Shown here: piece by piece, positions 1 through 10,940 of the stretch
How the letters are laid out: each line of letters starts with the position of its first letter
Numbering within the stretch: position 1 is the first letter of the stretch
Source of the DNA: Izhakiella australiensis
Lineage (GTDB): Bacteria > Pseudomonadota > Gammaproteobacteria > Enterobacterales > Enterobacteriaceae
Assembly: GCF_002006995.1 (NCBI RefSeq)
Contig: NZ_MRUL01000010.1
Span: forward strand, 62,001 to 126,000
DNA length: 64,000 nucleotides
Reading direction: 5' to 3'
Program-made: the position numbers and the translations under genes
The notes under the pieces: model-generated
Told to the model about the DNA's origin: nothing
The model's input: only the letters and a program-made list of their open reading frames with translations
Database searches by the model: none

Positions 1-1594
1 GCAGACGGGCGCCTTTCGCCTGATTCAGCGCAACCTGCATGATTTCACGGGTGATGCCTTCGATTTTGATATCCATCTGCAGCGCAGTGATACCTTCACG
101 GCTACCTGCAACTTTGAAGTCCATATCGCCGAGATGATCTTCATCACCAAGGATGTCGGACAGCACGACAAAGTTGTCACCTTCTTTAACCAGGCCCATT
201 GCAATACCGGCAACGGCCGTTTTGATCGGCACGCCGGCATCCATCAGCGCCAGAGAGGCACCACAAACGGAAGCCATGGATGAAGAACCGTTAGATTCGG
301 TGATTTCAGATACCACACGCACGGTATAAGGGAACGCTTCCTGCTTCGGCATTACCGCCAGCACGCCGCGTTTTGCCAGACGACCGTGACCAATTTCACG
401 ACGTTTTGGCGAGCCGACCATACCCGTTTCACCCACGGAGTACGGAGGGAAGTTATAGTGGAACAGGAAGCTATCGGTGCGTTCACCCATCAGCTCATCA
501 AGATTCTGCGCGTCGCGAGCGGTTCCCAGCGTGGCGGTAACCAGTGCCTGAGTCTCACCACGGGTAAACAGCGCGGAGCCATGAGTACGGGGCAATACGC
601 CGGTGCGCACGTCCAGACCGCGGATCATATCTTTTTCCCGGCCATCGATACGCGGTTCGCCACGCAGTACGCGACTGCGCACCACGTTTTTCTCGATGGT
701 GTGCAGAATCTCGCCCAGTTCGTTTTCGTCCAGGGCTTCGTCTTCTGCTAACAGCGCCGCAATAGCTTCAGATTTAATCGTGCCGATCTGCTCGTAACGA
801 GCCTGCTTATCGGTGATGCGATAAGCGTCGCTAAGACGCGATTCTGCCTGAGCCGCAACGCGCGCATTCAGCGCTTCATTAACGACTTCAGGCTGCCAGT
901 CCCAGCGCGGTTTGCCAGCTTCAGCAACCAGTGAGTTGATGTTGTCGATCACTACCTGCTGCTGCTCATGGCCGAAAACCACGGCGCCCAGCATCTGATC
1001 TTCGCTCAGCAGCTCGGCTTCGGATTCAACCATAAGTACCGCGCCTTGAGTACCCGCGACAACCAGGTCGAGCTTGCTCTGTGCCAGTTCGTCAACCGTC
1101 GGGTTCAGTACATATTGATCGTTGATATAACCAACGCGCGCAGAACCAATCGGACCGTTAAAAGGGATACCAGAAAGCGACAGCGCAGCGGAAGCGCCGA
1201 TCATAGCGACAATATCAGGGTTAACCTGCGGGTTAACGGAAACCACGGTCGCAATAACCTGCACTTCATTAACGAAACCTTCAGGGAACAGCGGACGCAC
1301 AGGGCGGTCGATTAAGCGGGCAATCAGGGTTTCACCTTCGCTGGGACGGCCTTCGCGACGGAAAAAGCTTCCGGGAATGCGGCCAGCAGCGTAAGTACGC
1401 TCCTGATAGTTAACGGTTAACGGGAAAAAGTCCTGTCCGGGCTTGGCTTTCTTCTGACCGACCACGGTCACAAATACAGCGGTGTCATCCATGCTGGCCA
1501 TTACGGCAGCAGTCGCCTGCCGCGCCATCATACCGGTCTCAAGGGTGACGGTATGTTGTCCATACTGAAATTTACGTACAATCGCGTTCAGCAA
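1..1594 (-). CDS. pnp: Polyribonucleotide nucleotidyltransferase (PNPase), 3' end outside window
   Basis: PNPase degrades RNA 3' to 5' by phosphorolysis and is part of the RNA degradosome. The first 531 codons are present: the first RNase PH domain, the helical linker and most of the second PH domain. The KH and S1 RNA-binding domains lie beyond position 1. The frame opens with TTG at 1592-1594 ([11 protein letters not shown]), the same rare start as I recall for E. coli pnp, and no ATG fits the conserved N-terminus. A stem-loop lies just upstream and rpsO precedes it on the same strand. Identity is very clear from near-identical motifs such as [14 protein letters not shown]. Confidence 0.97.
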   Translation of the reverse strand, partial: MLNAIVRKFQYGQHTVTLETGMMARQATAAVMASMDDTAVFVTVVGQKKAKPGQDFFPLTVNYQERTYAAGRIPGSFFRREGRPSEGETLIARLIDRPVRPLFPEGFVNEVQVIATVVSVNPQVNPDIVAMIGASAALSLSGIPFNGPIGSARVGYINDQYVLNPTVDELAQSKLDLVVAGTQGAVLMVESEAELLSEDQMLGAVVFGHEQQQVVIDNINSLVAEAGKPRWDWQPEVVNEALNARVAAQAESRLSDAYRITDKQARYEQIGTIKSEAIAALLAEDEALDENELGEILHTIEKNVVRSRVLRGEPRIDGREKDMIRGLDVRTGVLPRTHGSALFTRGETQALVTATLGTARDAQNLDELMGERTDSFLFHYNFPPYSVGETGMVGSPKRREIGHGRLAKRGVLAVMPKQEAFPYTVRVVSEITESNGSSSMASVCGASLALMDAGVPIKTAVAGIAMGLVKEGDNFVVLSDILGDEDHLGDMDFKVAGSREGITALQMDIKIEGITREIMQVALNQAKGARL

Positions 1595-1614
1595 AATTTT
1601 ATCCTTAACTTCAT

Positions 1615-1642
1615 GGCAGAAAATACGCACCCGCGTTCTGCC
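1615..1642 (-). promoter_or_regulatory. pnp leader stem-loop (probable RNase III site)
   Basis: An inverted repeat GGCAGAA/TTCTGCC with a 14-nt loop lies about 20 nt upstream of the pnp TTG start. In E. coli a leader stem at this place is cut by RNase III and then processed by PNPase itself, which represses pnp translation. The repeat is seen directly; the autoregulatory role is taken from E. coli. Confidence 0.6.
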
Positions 1643-1795
1643 GTGGATCTCTAAATCTTCTGATGCATCCTCGCGACTAATGACAACCTTCAATCCACAG
1701 GAATAAAGCCTCTCATTAGCCGCGCGAACCTCTGCAACAAAAGATCACCCATGCAACAATACATTAGTTTGGCTTGAATTGCTGCCGGTTACTTG

Positions 1796-1823
1796 AAAAA
1801 AGGGGCCATGATGGCCCCTTTTT
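1796..1823 (-). terminator. rpsO terminator, symmetrical
   Basis: A GGGGCCAT/ATGGCCCC stem flanked by A and T runs on both sides. Downstream of rpsO on the minus strand it matches the known partial terminator between rpsO and pnp. The symmetry means it could also stop a plus-strand transcript entering from the pnp leader region. Confidence 0.85.
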
Positions 1824-1889
1824 AGTGAAACTCACATAAATCCGAATATATCACTACGCATTGTACTGAAAGCATCGGATTCTTAAGAC

Positions 1890-2159
1890 TTAGCGACGCA
1901 GACCCAGGCTCTCAATCAGGCTTGAGTAACGTGCAACGTCTTTGCGTTTCAGGTAGTCCAGCAGCTTACGACGCTGAGATACCATACGCAGCAGCCCACG
2001 GCGGCTGTGATGATCTTTTTTATGCTCAGAAAAATGACCCTGCAGGTGATTGATCTGGGCAGTCAGCAGGGCAACCTGAACTTCGGTAGAACCACTGTCG
2101 TTGGTGCCGCGACCGTATTTAGCAACGATCTCAGCTTTAGCTTCTACGCTTAGAGACAT
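1890..2159 (-). CDS. rpsO: 30S ribosomal protein S15
   Basis: S15 is a primary 16S rRNA-binding protein needed for assembly of the 30S platform. The 89-residue product starting [12 protein letters not shown] has the family length. An upstream extension of the open frame is excluded because ATG at 2157-2159 is preceded by a good ribosome-binding site (CGGAG). S15 of E. coli represses its own mRNA through a pseudoknot at the start codon, so the same is likely here but was not folded. A sigma-70-type promoter lies about 70 nt upstream and a terminator follows, with read-through into pnp expected. Confidence 0.98.
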   Translation of the reverse strand: MSLSVEAKAEIVAKYGRGTNDSGSTEVQVALLTAQINHLQGHFSEHKKDHHSRRGLLRMVSQRRKLLDYLKRKDVARYSSLIESLGLRR

Positions 2160-2229
2160 AGTAAACTCCGTTATAAGTGAATGATGGCGGCCGATCTCTA
2201 ATTCAGCGCACCCAGTGTAAAGCCGGCGT

Positions 2230-2258
2230 ATTCTACTCCGCGTTTCAGTCGATAGCAA
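2230..2258 (-). promoter_or_regulatory. rpsO promoter
   Basis: On the minus strand, -35 TTGCTA (2253-2258) and -10 TAGAAT (2230-2235) are separated by exactly 17 bp. It lies between truB and rpsO, so rpsO-pnp can be transcribed independently of the nusA-infB operon. Confidence 0.75.
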
Positions 2259-2340
2259 ACGCAGAAACAGACACCACCCGCAGTCGGCAATCAGCACCCG
2301 GTATTCTCTCCCCGGGCGCGATTTTTAACCCGGCGAATGC

Positions 2341-3288
2341 TCAGGCGTCCGGATACTCAACAACCAGCCGGCGGGGAGCTACGCGACCAAGGTCATCGAT
2401 TTCCGCCATGCCGATAAAGTCGCGGCCATCGCCTTCAGTGACGCGAACCAGACCATCAGGCGGCACGCCAGCAACCTGAACCGGCTGCCCCTGCTTAAAA
2501 TAAGCGGCAACCGAAGACTGGATATTAACTTCGGGCAGGCTGGCCGCCGGGCTGTCCATTGGCATCAGCAAAGCATCGAGTCGATTATTAGGTGAGCACT
2601 CACTTTCATTTGTTTCGCTGACCACAGCTTGCAACTGCTCAAGCGTAATCATCTTTTCAACGGGATAGCTCGCTACCTGCAGACGACGCAGCATAGTCAC
2701 GTGCGCACCGCAGCCCAGCTTTTCGCCAAGATCGTCGATAATCGTACGGATGTATGTGCCTTTGGAGCAGTAGATTTCTAATTCCAGCTCCTCAGCTTCA
2801 TGGCGAATAAACACCAACTGATAAACGGTAATCGGACGCGCTTCACGTGGGACCACAATGCCTTCACGCGCATATTCATACAGTTTACGCCCCTGATACT
2901 TTAGCGCCGAATACATGGAAGGCACCTGCATTGTTTCGCCGCGGAAACTATCCAGTACATCTTGCAGCTGAGCATCGCTAAATGTCAGTGGGCGCTCACT
3001 AATAATTTGACCGTCGGCATCAGAAGTATCGGTACGCTGGCCAAGACGCGCAATAACCCGATAACGCTTATCGGAATCCAGCAAATAGCGGGAAAACTTG
3101 GTGGCCTCTCCCAGACAGATCGGCAGCATACCGGTTGCCAGCGGATCTAAGGCGCCGGTATGACCCGCCCGATTGGCGTTATAGATACGTTTGACCTTTT
3201 GCAGCGCGTCGTTTGAAGAGAGGCCCGGCGGCTTGTCCAGCAACAGTACGCCATGTACGTCACGCCCGCGGCGGCGAGGACGACTCAT
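2341..3288 (-). CDS. truB: tRNA pseudouridine(55) synthase
   Basis: TruB converts U55 of the T-loop of most tRNAs to pseudouridine and also acts as a tRNA folding chaperone. The 315-residue product (E. coli 314) starts [13 protein letters not shown] and carries the catalytic region [15 protein letters not shown], with the catalytic aspartate in GALDPLATG near residue 48. The C-terminal PUA-like domain ends with [10 protein letters not shown]. Its start codon overlaps the rbfA stop as TAATG, indicating translational coupling within the metY-pnp operon. Confidence 0.97.
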   Translation of the reverse strand: MSRPRRRGRDVHGVLLLDKPPGLSSNDALQKVKRIYNANRAGHTGALDPLATGMLPICLGEATKFSRYLLDSDKRYRVIARLGQRTDTSDADGQIISERPLTFSDAQLQDVLDSFRGETMQVPSMYSALKYQGRKLYEYAREGIVVPREARPITVYQLVFIRHEAEELELEIYCSKGTYIRTIIDDLGEKLGCGAHVTMLRRLQVASYPVEKMITLEQLQAVVSETNESECSPNNRLDALLMPMDSPAASLPEVNIQSSVAAYFKQGQPVQVAGVPPDGLVRVTEGDGRDFIGMAEIDDLGRVAPRRLVVEYPDA

Positions 3289-3695
3289 TAATCCTCCCTG
3301 GATTCATCATCGTCGTCATTAACCCGACGCGCATCATCATTGCGGATAACCGAGCTAACCAGGTTAGACATGCGCATCCCTTCTATCAGCGAATTATCAT
3401 AAAAGAAGGTCAGTTCAGGAACGATGCGTAAACGCATTGCTTTGCCCAGCAGCGTACGAATATAGCCTGACGCCTCTTTAAGCGCTTTCAGACCATTTTT
3501 GATAGCGTCTTCATCCTGATCATTGAGGAAAGTGACAAACACTTTCGCGTAGGCCAGGTCGCGTGAAACCTCAACGCCGGAAACGGTTACCATCATTCCC
3601 AGGCGCGGATCTTTAATTTCGCGCTGCAAGATGATAGCAATCTCTTTTTGCAGCTCCTGTGCAACGCGCTGTGGGCGACCAAATTCTTTCGCCAT
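3288..3695 (-). CDS. rbfA: 30S ribosome-binding factor A
   Basis: RbfA binds late 30S precursors and helps 16S rRNA 5' end maturation; in E. coli it matters most in the cold. The 135-residue product begins [20 protein letters not shown] and has a single KH-like fold with a charged, Asp-rich tail (DDDDESRED), close to the E. coli length of 133. It sits between infB and truB as in E. coli, and its stop overlaps the truB start. A G+C-rich stem-loop occupies the spacer after infB. Confidence 0.97.
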   Translation of the reverse strand: MAKEFGRPQRVAQELQKEIAIILQREIKDPRLGMMVTVSGVEVSRDLAYAKVFVTFLNDQDEDAIKNGLKALKEASGYIRTLLGKAMRLRIVPELTFFYDNSLIEGMRMSNLVSSVIRNDDARRVNDDDDESRED

Positions 3696-3716
3696 AAAAT
3701 TATCTCCAAATAATTA

Positions 3717-3735
3717 GGAGGCCGAGCGGCCTCCC
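3717..3735 (-). other. Stem-loop in infB-rbfA spacer
   Basis: GGAGGCCG/CGGCCTCC forms an 8-bp perfect stem with a 3-nt loop between infB and rbfA. No T run follows on either strand, so it is more likely an mRNA stability or processing element than an efficient terminator. Confidence 0.5.
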
Positions 3736-3762
3736 AAAAGTGTCGTTGTCATGCGCAGTGGA

Positions 3763-6441
3763 TTAATCAATCGTGCGTTTTATTTCGATCACTTCAAACA
3801 CTTCGATCATGTCACCGGTGCGAACGTCATTATAGTTCTTCACGCCGATACCGCATTCCATACCGTTGCGGACTTCGTTGACGTCATCTTTGAAGCGGCG
3901 CAGAGATTCCAGCTCGCCTTCATAAATAACAACGTTCTCACGCAGCACGCGGATCGGGTTATGACGCTTAACCAGGCCTTCAGTAACCATACAGCCAGCA
4001 ATGGCGCCGAATTTCGGTGACTTAAATACGTCACGAACTTCAGCCAGACCAATAATCTGCTGTTTGTATTCCGGCGCCAGCATGCCGCTCATCGCCGCTT
4101 TAACTTCATCAATCAGATGATAGATGACCGAGTAGTAACGCAGATCCAGGCTTTCAGCTTCAATCACCCGCCGCGCTGACGCATCGGCACGCACGTTAAA
4201 GCCCAGGATAATCGCGTTGGAAGCAGCGGCCAGCGTTGCATCGGTTTCAGTGATACCACCAACGCCGGAGCCGACGATTTTCACTTTCACTTCATCAGTT
4301 GAAAGTTTGATCAGCGAGTCGGCAATCGCCTCGACAGAACCCTGAACGTCAGCTTTCAGAACGATGTTCAGTTCAGAAACTTCACCTTCAGACATGTTGG
4401 CAAACATGTTTTCCAGTTTAGATTTCTGCTGACGCGCCAGCTTAACGTCGCGGAATTTGCCCTGGCGATACAATGCCACTTCACGCGCTTTCTTCTCATC
4501 ACGAACGACAGTTGCTTCATCGCCGGCAGCCGGTACGCCCGACATGCCGAGAATTTCGACCGGAATAGAAGGACCCGCCTGGGTGACTTCACGGCCCAGC
4601 TCGTCACGCATCGCACGCACGCGGCCGTATTCAAAGCCACAAAGTACGATATCGCCTTTGTTAAGCGTACCTTCACGTACCAGCACGGTAGCAACCGGAC
4701 CACGGCCTTTGTCGAGGAAAGATTCAATAACGACGCCGCTGGCCATGCCGCTGCGAATAGCAGTCAGCTCCAGAACCTCGGCCTGCAGCAGAATGACCTG
4801 CAGCAGATCATCAATTCCGGTACCCGCTTTGGCGGAAACGCTGACGAACATGTTCTCACCGCCCCACTCTTCAGGGATGATGCCGTACTGAGTCAGCTCG
4901 TTTTTAACCCGGTCCGGATCGGCTTCCGGTTTATCGATTTTGTTAACGGCAACCACTACCGGAACGCCAGCGGCTTTCGCATGCTGGATTGCTTCGATAG
5001 TTTGCGGCATCACGCCATCGTCGGCGGCAACCACCAGTACCACGATATCCGTCGCCTGCGCACCGCGCGCACGCATTGCGGTAAACGCGGCGTGTCCCGG
5101 CGTATCGAGGAAGGTGATCATGCCATTTTCGGTTTCGACGTGGTATGCACCAATATGCTGTGTAATACCGCCAGCTTCGCCAGACGCCACCTTCGTGGAG
5201 CGAATATAGTCAAGCAGCGAGGTTTTACCGTGGTCGACGTGACCCATAATGGTTACTACCGGCGCACGGGATTCCATTGCAGCGCCAGTGTCACGGTCAC
5301 TCATCACCGCTTCTTCCAGCTCGTTTTCACGACGCAGGGTAACTTTGTGGCCCATCTCTTCGGCTACCAGCTGTGCCGTTTCCTGGTCGATGACCTGGTT
5401 GATAGTCGCCATCGCGCCCATCTTCATCATCACCTTGATGACCTGAGAGCCTTTTACCGCCATTTTGTTTGCCAGCTCGGCGACGGTAATCGTTTCACCG
5501 ATGATGACATCACGGTTCACTGCCTGCGCGGGTTTGTTGAAGCTTTGTTGCAGGGTGCTGCCTTTGCGGTGTTTACCGCCTTTGCCGCCGCGAATAGCGG
5601 CACGCGCTTCTTCACGATCGGTTTTCGCTTCCGCGTGCTTGTTGCCTTTTTTGGCGCGCGCTGGTTTCGCACTGCGACCGTGTGAGCGACCGCCTTCTAC
5701 TTCGCGATCGTTCTCATCCTCAGCCTGACGAGCATGCTGTGAGGTAGTGACGTGATAGTCAGTCTCTTCCTCGACTTCAGGTTTTTCCCATTCGCCGGCT
5801 TTTTCTTCGGCCAGACGACGGGCTTCATCAGCAGCCTTTTTGGCGCTTTCTTCCAGTTTGCGACGTGCTTCTTCTTCCGCTTTACGCTGCAGCTCAGCCG
5901 TTTCAGCTTCGCGACGCGCCTTTTCGGCCTGGTTCATTCGGGTTGCTTCGTCGATAGGTTGATTGCTCACTTTACTTTTTTCCGCTGCCTCACGTTTGGC
6001 TTTTTCTGCAGCCTCACGTTTGGCTTGCTCCTCGGCTTCACGCTTCGCTTTTTCTTCAGCTTCGCGTCTGGCTCGCTCTTCTGCTTCGCGCTGAGCCTGC
6101 TCTTCGGCTTCACGCTGCGCCTGGGCTTCAGCCTCTGCCTGCTCAGCATCAGCGGCATCACCCTTCATATAAGTACGCTTTTTACGCACTTCAATTTGTA
6201 CCGACTTACTTTTACCCCCGGAACCAGGAATATTCAAGGTGCTGCGCGTTTTACGTTGCAAAGTCAGTTTACCGCCGTTGCTGTGGTCGCGGCTAAGGTG
6301 AGTCAATAAAGTCTCTTTTTCTTGTTGGCTTACAGAGTCATTTTCAGACTTGCGGATCCCCGCTTCAGCAAACTGCTGTACCAGGCGTTCTACCGGGGTC
6401 TGAATCTCTGCAGCCAGGGATTTTACAGTTACATCTGTCAT
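3763..6441 (-). CDS. infB: Translation initiation factor IF-2
   Basis: IF2 is the GTPase that places fMet-tRNA in the P site and promotes subunit joining. The 892 residues (E. coli 890) begin with a small N-terminal domain, followed by a highly charged Glu/Arg/Ala repeat helix (about residues 95-225, built of REAEE-type units), the G domain with [20 protein letters not shown] and NKIDKPEAD, and the C-terminal fMet-tRNA-binding domain ending IEIKRTID. E. coli makes shorter IF2 forms from internal starts; I did not map them here. It lies 24 nt after nusA in the same operon. Confidence 0.98.
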   Translation of the reverse strand: MTDVTVKSLAAEIQTPVERLVQQFAEAGIRKSENDSVSQQEKETLLTHLSRDHSNGGKLTLQRKTRSTLNIPGSGGKSKSVQIEVRKKRTYMKGDAADAEQAEAEAQAQREAEEQAQREAEERARREAEEKAKREAEEQAKREAAEKAKREAAEKSKVSNQPIDEATRMNQAEKARREAETAELQRKAEEEARRKLEESAKKAADEARRLAEEKAGEWEKPEVEEETDYHVTTSQHARQAEDENDREVEGGRSHGRSAKPARAKKGNKHAEAKTDREEARAAIRGGKGGKHRKGSTLQQSFNKPAQAVNRDVIIGETITVAELANKMAVKGSQVIKVMMKMGAMATINQVIDQETAQLVAEEMGHKVTLRRENELEEAVMSDRDTGAAMESRAPVVTIMGHVDHGKTSLLDYIRSTKVASGEAGGITQHIGAYHVETENGMITFLDTPGHAAFTAMRARGAQATDIVVLVVAADDGVMPQTIEAIQHAKAAGVPVVVAVNKIDKPEADPDRVKNELTQYGIIPEEWGGENMFVSVSAKAGTGIDDLLQVILLQAEVLELTAIRSGMASGVVIESFLDKGRGPVATVLVREGTLNKGDIVLCGFEYGRVRAMRDELGREVTQAGPSIPVEILGMSGVPAAGDEATVVRDEKKAREVALYRQGKFRDVKLARQQKSKLENMFANMSEGEVSELNIVLKADVQGSVEAIADSLIKLSTDEVKVKIVGSGVGGITETDATLAAASNAIILGFNVRADASARRVIEAESLDLRYYSVIYHLIDEVKAAMSGMLAPEYKQQIIGLAEVRDVFKSPKFGAIAGCMVTEGLVKRHNPIRVLRENVVIYEGELESLRRFKDDVNEVRNGMECGIGVKNYNDVRTGDMIEVFEVIEIKRTID

Positions 6442-6465
6442 GCTGTTCCTTCCTGCTACAGTTTA

Positions 6466-7953
6466 TTACGCGTCGTCACCGAACCAGCAAATATTGCGTG
6501 CAGCCATAATCAGCGCACCGGCTTTCTCATCATCCAGCCCTTCAATATCTGTCAGATCGTCGACACCCTGTTCGGCAAGATCTTCCAGCGTACATACGCC
6601 TTTTGCTGCCAGTGTGAATGCCAGGGCACGATCCAACCCTTCAAGGTTCAGCAGATCTTCCGCAGGTTTGTTGTCGCCCAGGCTCTCTTCCTGTGCCAGC
6701 GCGAGGTTAGTCAACGCACTCTTCGCACGTTCACGCAAGGCTTCCACTGTCTCTTCGTCCAGGCCATCAATTTCCAGCAATTCGTTGATGGGTACGTAGG
6801 CCAGTTCTTCCAGTGATGAAAAGCCTTCTTCAACCAGCACCGTGGCGAACTCTTCATCAATATCGAGATGTTTGGTGAAAGCATCAATTGCCGCGTGCGC
6901 TTCAGCCTGATGTTTGGCCTGAAGATCGTCAACGGTCATTACGTTTAGTTCCCAACCGCTCAGTTGCGATGCTAAACGGACGTTCTGGCCATTACGGCCA
7001 ATCGCCTGAGCCAGATTTCCGGCTTCTACGGCAATATCCATGGTGTGATTGTCTTCATCCACCACGATAGAAGCGACATCCGCCGGCGCCATCGCATTGA
7101 TAACGAACTGTGCCGGATTATCATCCCACAGAACGATGTCGATACGCTCACCACCCAGCTCACTGGACACCGCCTGAACGCGCGCACCGCGCATGCCCAC
7201 ACAGGCACCCACGGGATCAATGCGCTTATCATTGGTTTTTACCGCAATTTTGGCGCGTGAGCCCGGATCGCGGGCGGCAGCTTTAATTTCAATCACTTCT
7301 TCGCCGATTTCCGGTACTTCAATGCGGAACAGCTCAATCAGCATCTCCGGACGCGAACGGCTGACAAACAGCTGAGCCCCGCGTGCTTCCGGACGTACCG
7401 CATAAAGGATACCGCGAATGCGGTCGCCGGGGCGGAAGTTTTCGCGCGGCAGCATGTCTTCACGAATGATTACCGCTTCGGCATTATTGCCCAAATCGAG
7501 GGTGATATTGTCACGATTTACTTTCTTCACCACGCCGGTGATGATATCACCTTCCTGCTCACGGAATTGGTCAACGACCATCGCGCGCTCGGCTTCACGC
7601 ACTTTTTGCACGATGACCTGCTTGGCAGTCTGCGTAGTGATGCGGTCAAAGGTTACCGACTCAATCTGATCCTCAACATAATCATCAAGGTTAAGGTTTG
7701 CATCTTCAAACTGTGCGGCTTCCAGCGTGATTTCACGCGTTGGTTGTGTCACTTCCGTAACAATTAGCCAGCGGCGGTAGGTATCAAAGTCGCCGCTCTT
7801 GCGGTCGATGCTGACGCGAACATCGATTTCCTGCTCATATTTTTTCTTGGTTGCTGTCGCCAGTGCGCTCTCCAGCGCCTCGAAGATCTTCTCACGGGGC
7901 AGAGCTTTCTCGTTGGAAACGGCTTCAACGACAGCTAAGATTTCTTTATTCAT
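6466..7953 (-). CDS. nusA: Transcription termination/antitermination factor NusA
   Basis: NusA binds RNA polymerase and modulates pausing, intrinsic and Rho termination, and antitermination. The 495-residue product has the RNAP-binding N-terminal domain ([13 protein letters not shown]), an S1 domain (about 135-200), two KH domains ([11 protein letters not shown] and [13 protein letters not shown]) and two acidic C-terminal helical repeats ending WFGDDA. ATG at 7951-7953 is chosen over a start 15 nt upstream because GAGG lies 8 nt before it and the product matches E. coli length. It is co-transcribed with rimP and infB. Confidence 0.98.
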   Translation of the reverse strand: MNKEILAVVEAVSNEKALPREKIFEALESALATATKKKYEQEIDVRVSIDRKSGDFDTYRRWLIVTEVTQPTREITLEAAQFEDANLNLDDYVEDQIESVTFDRITTQTAKQVIVQKVREAERAMVVDQFREQEGDIITGVVKKVNRDNITLDLGNNAEAVIIREDMLPRENFRPGDRIRGILYAVRPEARGAQLFVSRSRPEMLIELFRIEVPEIGEEVIEIKAAARDPGSRAKIAVKTNDKRIDPVGACVGMRGARVQAVSSELGGERIDIVLWDDNPAQFVINAMAPADVASIVVDEDNHTMDIAVEAGNLAQAIGRNGQNVRLASQLSGWELNVMTVDDLQAKHQAEAHAAIDAFTKHLDIDEEFATVLVEEGFSSLEELAYVPINELLEIDGLDEETVEALRERAKSALTNLALAQEESLGDNKPAEDLLNLEGLDRALAFTLAAKGVCTLEDLAEQGVDDLTDIEGLDDEKAGALIMAARNICWFGDDA

Positions 7954-7977
7954 CCTGGTTAGCCTCAATCCTGACTT

Positions 7978-8430
7978 TTAAAAGTGGGGGACCAGATTCG
8001 CCTTCTGAATATTGCTCAGCGCGAACACTTCATCGTTACCCTCAACGGTCACAGTGATCATTTCACCGTCGACAGACTTAATTATACCCTGCCATTTGCG
8101 GCGGTTTTGTACAGCCATACGTAATACGAGGCTGACTTCCTCCCCCTGAAAACGGACATAATGCTCAGCAGTGAACATTGGACGATCGAGCCCGGGCGAG
8201 GAAACTTCGAGGTTGTAAGCGACGCTGATCGGATCTTCAACATCCAGAACCGCGCTGACCTGATGGCTGACATCGGCGCAATCATCGACAGTAATACCGT
8301 TGTCACTATCAATATAGATGCGCAGCGTTGAAGTGCGGCCGCGCACGAACTCAATACCAACCAATTCATAGCCGAGCGCTTCAACGGGAGCCGAAATCAG
8401 CTCTGTCAATTTTTGCTCTAATGTGGACAA
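7978..8430 (-). CDS. rimP: Ribosome maturation factor RimP
   Basis: RimP assists early 30S assembly. The product is 150 residues, exactly the E. coli length, with N-terminal ([15 protein letters not shown]) and C-terminal SH3-like ([19 protein letters not shown]) domains. The start is TTG at 8428-8430 ([10 protein letters not shown]), placed 5 nt after a strong GGAGG; no ATG fits, and the upstream open frame runs back through two terminator hairpins. It is the first protein gene after metY. Confidence 0.95.
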   Translation of the reverse strand: MSTLEQKLTELISAPVEALGYELVGIEFVRGRTSTLRIYIDSDNGITVDDCADVSHQVSAVLDVEDPISVAYNLEVSSPGLDRPMFTAEHYVRFQGEEVSLVLRMAVQNRRKWQGIIKSVDGEMITVTVEGNDEVFALSNIQKANLVPHF

Positions 8431-8447
8431 AGCCACCTCCAGGACAT

Positions 8448-8467
8448 AAAAAAAGGGCTTACAGCCC
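8448..8467 (-). terminator. Terminator-like hairpin ahead of rimP
   Basis: GGGCT/AGCCC stem with a 3-nt loop followed on the minus strand by a run of seven T, ending only about 20 nt before the rimP start. Probably partial attenuation between metY and the nusA operon; read-through is required for rimP-infB expression unless another promoter exists. Confidence 0.6.
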
Positions 8468-8489
8468 AGTGATGCAATTGCCTGATAAC

Positions 8490-8512
8490 AAAAAACCCCG
8501 ATAAATCGGGGC
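8490..8512 (-). terminator. metY terminator
   Basis: A stem CCCCGAT/ATCGGGG followed on the minus strand by six T, downstream of metY and upstream of rimP. The second terminator-like hairpin lies about 25 nt further on, so metY and the protein operon are separated by tandem hairpins. Confidence 0.8.
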
Positions 8513-8642
8513 TTTATGCGACTGGACCCTGTATGTCGCATTATGCGACACGGCACACTATCCAGAAGAATTTTTTTCAAAACTCGCCGTAATGCGCCGA
8601 TAGATGCTTACAGTATATTTGAAAAAGAACTCTATGGGAAAG

Positions 8643-8719
<77 letters not shown>

Positions 8720-8735
8720 TCCGAAAACGTGGCGA

Positions 8736-8764
8736 ATATTACGCCTAACCTGCATAAAATGCAA
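8736..8764 (-). promoter_or_regulatory. metY (nusA operon) promoter
   Basis: Minus-strand -35 TTGCAT (8759-8764) and -10 TAATAT (8736-8741) with a 17-bp spacer, followed by GCGCC-free spacer and the tRNA 17 nt further on. It sits between leuU and metY, giving the operon its own strong promoter. Confidence 0.8.
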
Positions 8765-8778
8765 GTAAAACTAAGATT

Positions 8779-8865
8779 TGGTACCGAGGACGGGACTTGA
8801 ACCCGTAAGCCCAATCGGGCACTACCACCTCAAGGTAGCGTGTCTACCAATTCCACCACCTCGGC
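8779..8865 (-). tRNA. leuU: tRNA-Leu (GAG)
   Basis: An 87-nt class II tRNA with long variable arm and encoded CCA. The anticodon loop reads CTTGAGG, anticodon GAG. It lies just downstream of secG as E. coli leuU does, so it is probably co-transcribed with secG. Confidence 0.97.
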
Positions 8866-8917
8866 ACTAATGTCTGCAAATTTTCTACTTCATTTGCAGA
8901 GAAAGCGTGATGCCAGC

Positions 8918-9256
8918 TTATTTAGGGATATCGTTACCCGGAGCTGGTTTAGCAGGCTGTTCCTGCGGTGCCTGCTGGCTTTGGGCAGGAGCAGTCAGAT
9001 TATCCCACTCGCTGCCTTTCTGCGTTTTGTTGCTGTTCAGGTTGCCCAGCACCAGACTGATAATGAAGAACAGGGTTGCCAGCACTGCTGTGGTTCGGGT
9101 CATGAAATTACCTGAACCGGAAGAACCAAACAGCGTTGCGGAGGCGCCCGCACCAAAAGAGGCACCCATATCAGCGCCTTTACCTTGCTGCAGCATGATA
9201 AGACCGACCAGGCCAACAGCTACAATAAGGAAAACAACTAACAGAGCGTCGTACAT
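8918..9256 (-). CDS. secG: Protein translocase subunit SecG
   Basis: SecG is the small inner-membrane subunit of SecYEG that improves SecA-driven export. The 112-residue product (E. coli 110) starts MYDALLVVFLIVAVGLV and has two membrane segments (about 2-22 and 52-73) joined by a glycine-rich loop (GADMGASFGAGASATLF), then a polar Gln/Pro-rich tail. ATG at 9254-9256 is chosen by alignment; the open frame upstream is not conserved. leuU follows 52 nt downstream. Confidence 0.96.
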   Translation of the reverse strand: MYDALLVVFLIVAVGLVGLIMLQQGKGADMGASFGAGASATLFGSSGSGNFMTRTTAVLATLFFIISLVLGNLNSNKTQKGSEWDNLTAPAQSQQAPQEQPAKPAPGNDIPK

Positions 9257-9487
9257 AATCAACCTTTTTACTGGCGGAGCTAACCGCACCTGAAGTAGCT
9301 TCAAATACCCCACGGGGATGATATCACCGTCACCCACTGAAGCGGGTGAGAATACTAACTAATGCCCCCTGTCCACGCAAGCGCAATTTACATGGAAATG
9401 GTTGTTTGCAGAAAAAAACGACAACCGGGCGGCATTGTGGCCGCCTGGCGGGCAGATAAAAAGCAATTAAGCGCTGTGTGGCCAGGA

Positions 9488-10822
9488 TCAGACCGCCTTC
9501 ACTGCTTCAGCAATTTTGTGTGCCAGTTCGCTGACCAGGGTCTCATTTTCGCCCTCAACCATCACCCGAATCAAAGGCTCGGTGCCGGATTTACGCAGCA
9601 ATACCCGCCCTTTGCCGTGCAGCGTTTTTTCTACTTCCCGACTCACGGCCAATACGTTTTCATCTTGCAGCGGATCATGCTTACCGCTGAAACGTACATT
9701 AACCAGCACTTGCGGCAGCAGAGCCATGCCGCTGCAGAGATCGTGCAGGCTCATGTGATTACGTACCATCGCGGTAAGCACCTGCAGTCCGGCCACAATG
9801 CCATCACCCGTGGTGGTTTTATCCAGCAAAATCACGTGCCCGGAGTTTTCGGCGCCCAATCGCCAGCCTTTCTCCTGCAGCGTTTCCAGCACGTAGCGAT
9901 CGCCTACTTTCGCCCTGGCGAACGGGATGCCCAGCTGTTTTAACGCCAGCTCAAGGCCCATATTGCTCATCAGCGTACCAACCACGCCGCCACGCAGCTG
10001 TCCCTGTCGCAACCCTTCACGAGCAATAATATAGAGGATCTGGTCGCCATCGACCTTCATACCAAGGTGATCAACCATCATTATCCGGTCGCCGTCACCA
10101 TCAAAGGCCAGTCCTAAATCCGCCTTCTCTGCCAGCACCCGCTCCTGCAGCATGCAGATATCCGTCGCGCCGCATTCTTTATTGATATTCATTCCATCTG
10201 GCTGAATTCCAACAGAAATCACATCGGCGCCCAGTTCGCGCAGCACATTAGGGGCGATGTGATAGGTCGCACCGTTAGCGCAGTCCACCACAATTTTCAG
10301 ACCGTTAAGATTCAGCTCGCTGGGAAAGGTTCCTTTGCAGAATTCAATGTAGCGACCGGCAGCATCGACAATGCGGCTGGCTCGCCCAAGATCGGCAGAT
10401 TCCACGCAGGTAAGCGGTTTTTCCATTTCGGCTTCAATCGCTTTCTCCACCTCATCCGGTAGCTTGGTGCCGTCGGTTGAGAAGAATTTGATACCGTTAT
10501 CATCATAGGGATTATGGGAGGCAGAAATAACAATCCCGGCCTCGGCACGGAAAGTACGCGTCAGGTAGGCAATGGCCGGCGTTGGCATTGGACCAGTAAA
10601 CGCGGCGGAAAGGCCTGCGGCAGCCAGGCCAGCTTCAAGCGCAGATTCCAGCATATAGCCCGAAATGCGCGTATCTTTGCCAATAATGACCTTTCGCGAG
10701 CCATGCCCAGCCAGGACTTTACCCGCCGCCCAGCCAAGTTTCAGTACGAAATCCGGGGTGATAGGAGATTCGCCCACTTTGCCGCGAATGCCATCTGTTC
10801 CAAAATATTTTCGGTTATTCAT
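9488..10822 (-). CDS. glmM: Phosphoglucosamine mutase
   Basis: GlmM interconverts glucosamine-6-phosphate and glucosamine-1-phosphate for UDP-GlcNAc synthesis, feeding peptidoglycan and LPS. The 444 residues (E. coli 445) include the phosphoserine loop [16 protein letters not shown] (Ser near 102), the metal loop [12 protein letters not shown] and the phosphate-binding [14 protein letters not shown] near the C-terminus. It is downstream of folP on the same strand, as in E. coli. Confidence 0.97.
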   Translation of the reverse strand: MNNRKYFGTDGIRGKVGESPITPDFVLKLGWAAGKVLAGHGSRKVIIGKDTRISGYMLESALEAGLAAAGLSAAFTGPMPTPAIAYLTRTFRAEAGIVISASHNPYDDNGIKFFSTDGTKLPDEVEKAIEAEMEKPLTCVESADLGRASRIVDAAGRYIEFCKGTFPSELNLNGLKIVVDCANGATYHIAPNVLRELGADVISVGIQPDGMNINKECGATDICMLQERVLAEKADLGLAFDGDGDRIMMVDHLGMKVDGDQILYIIAREGLRQGQLRGGVVGTLMSNMGLELALKQLGIPFARAKVGDRYVLETLQEKGWRLGAENSGHVILLDKTTTGDGIVAGLQVLTAMVRNHMSLHDLCSGMALLPQVLVNVRFSGKHDPLQDENVLAVSREVEKTLHGKGRVLLRKSGTEPLIRVMVEGENETLVSELAHKIAEAVKAV

Positions 10823-10940
10823 AGACCCTTCATCTTTCTCGTTGCCGATGTTTTAGCTGCTCGCCCGGCCAGATACAGAACATACGCTGGTGCGACTTCC
10901 GGTCATCAGTTTTCACGTTCCCGATGTTTCATTAAAGCCG

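Noticed and set aside
5960-6170. Repetitive A/G-rich tract as a tandem DNA repeat
   Set aside because: It lies in frame in infB and encodes the degenerate charged helix found in other enterobacterial IF2 proteins.
5752-6309. Plus-strand frame of 185 Phe-rich codons opposite infB
   Set aside because: It mirrors the Glu/Arg/Ala-rich repeat helix of IF2 (GAA/GCG read backwards as TTC/CGC); no independent evidence of a gene.
9426-9447. GGCGGC/GCCGCC hairpin after glmM as a terminator
   Set aside because: The T run on the minus strand begins about 10 nt after the stem, too far for a standard intrinsic terminator; left unannotated.
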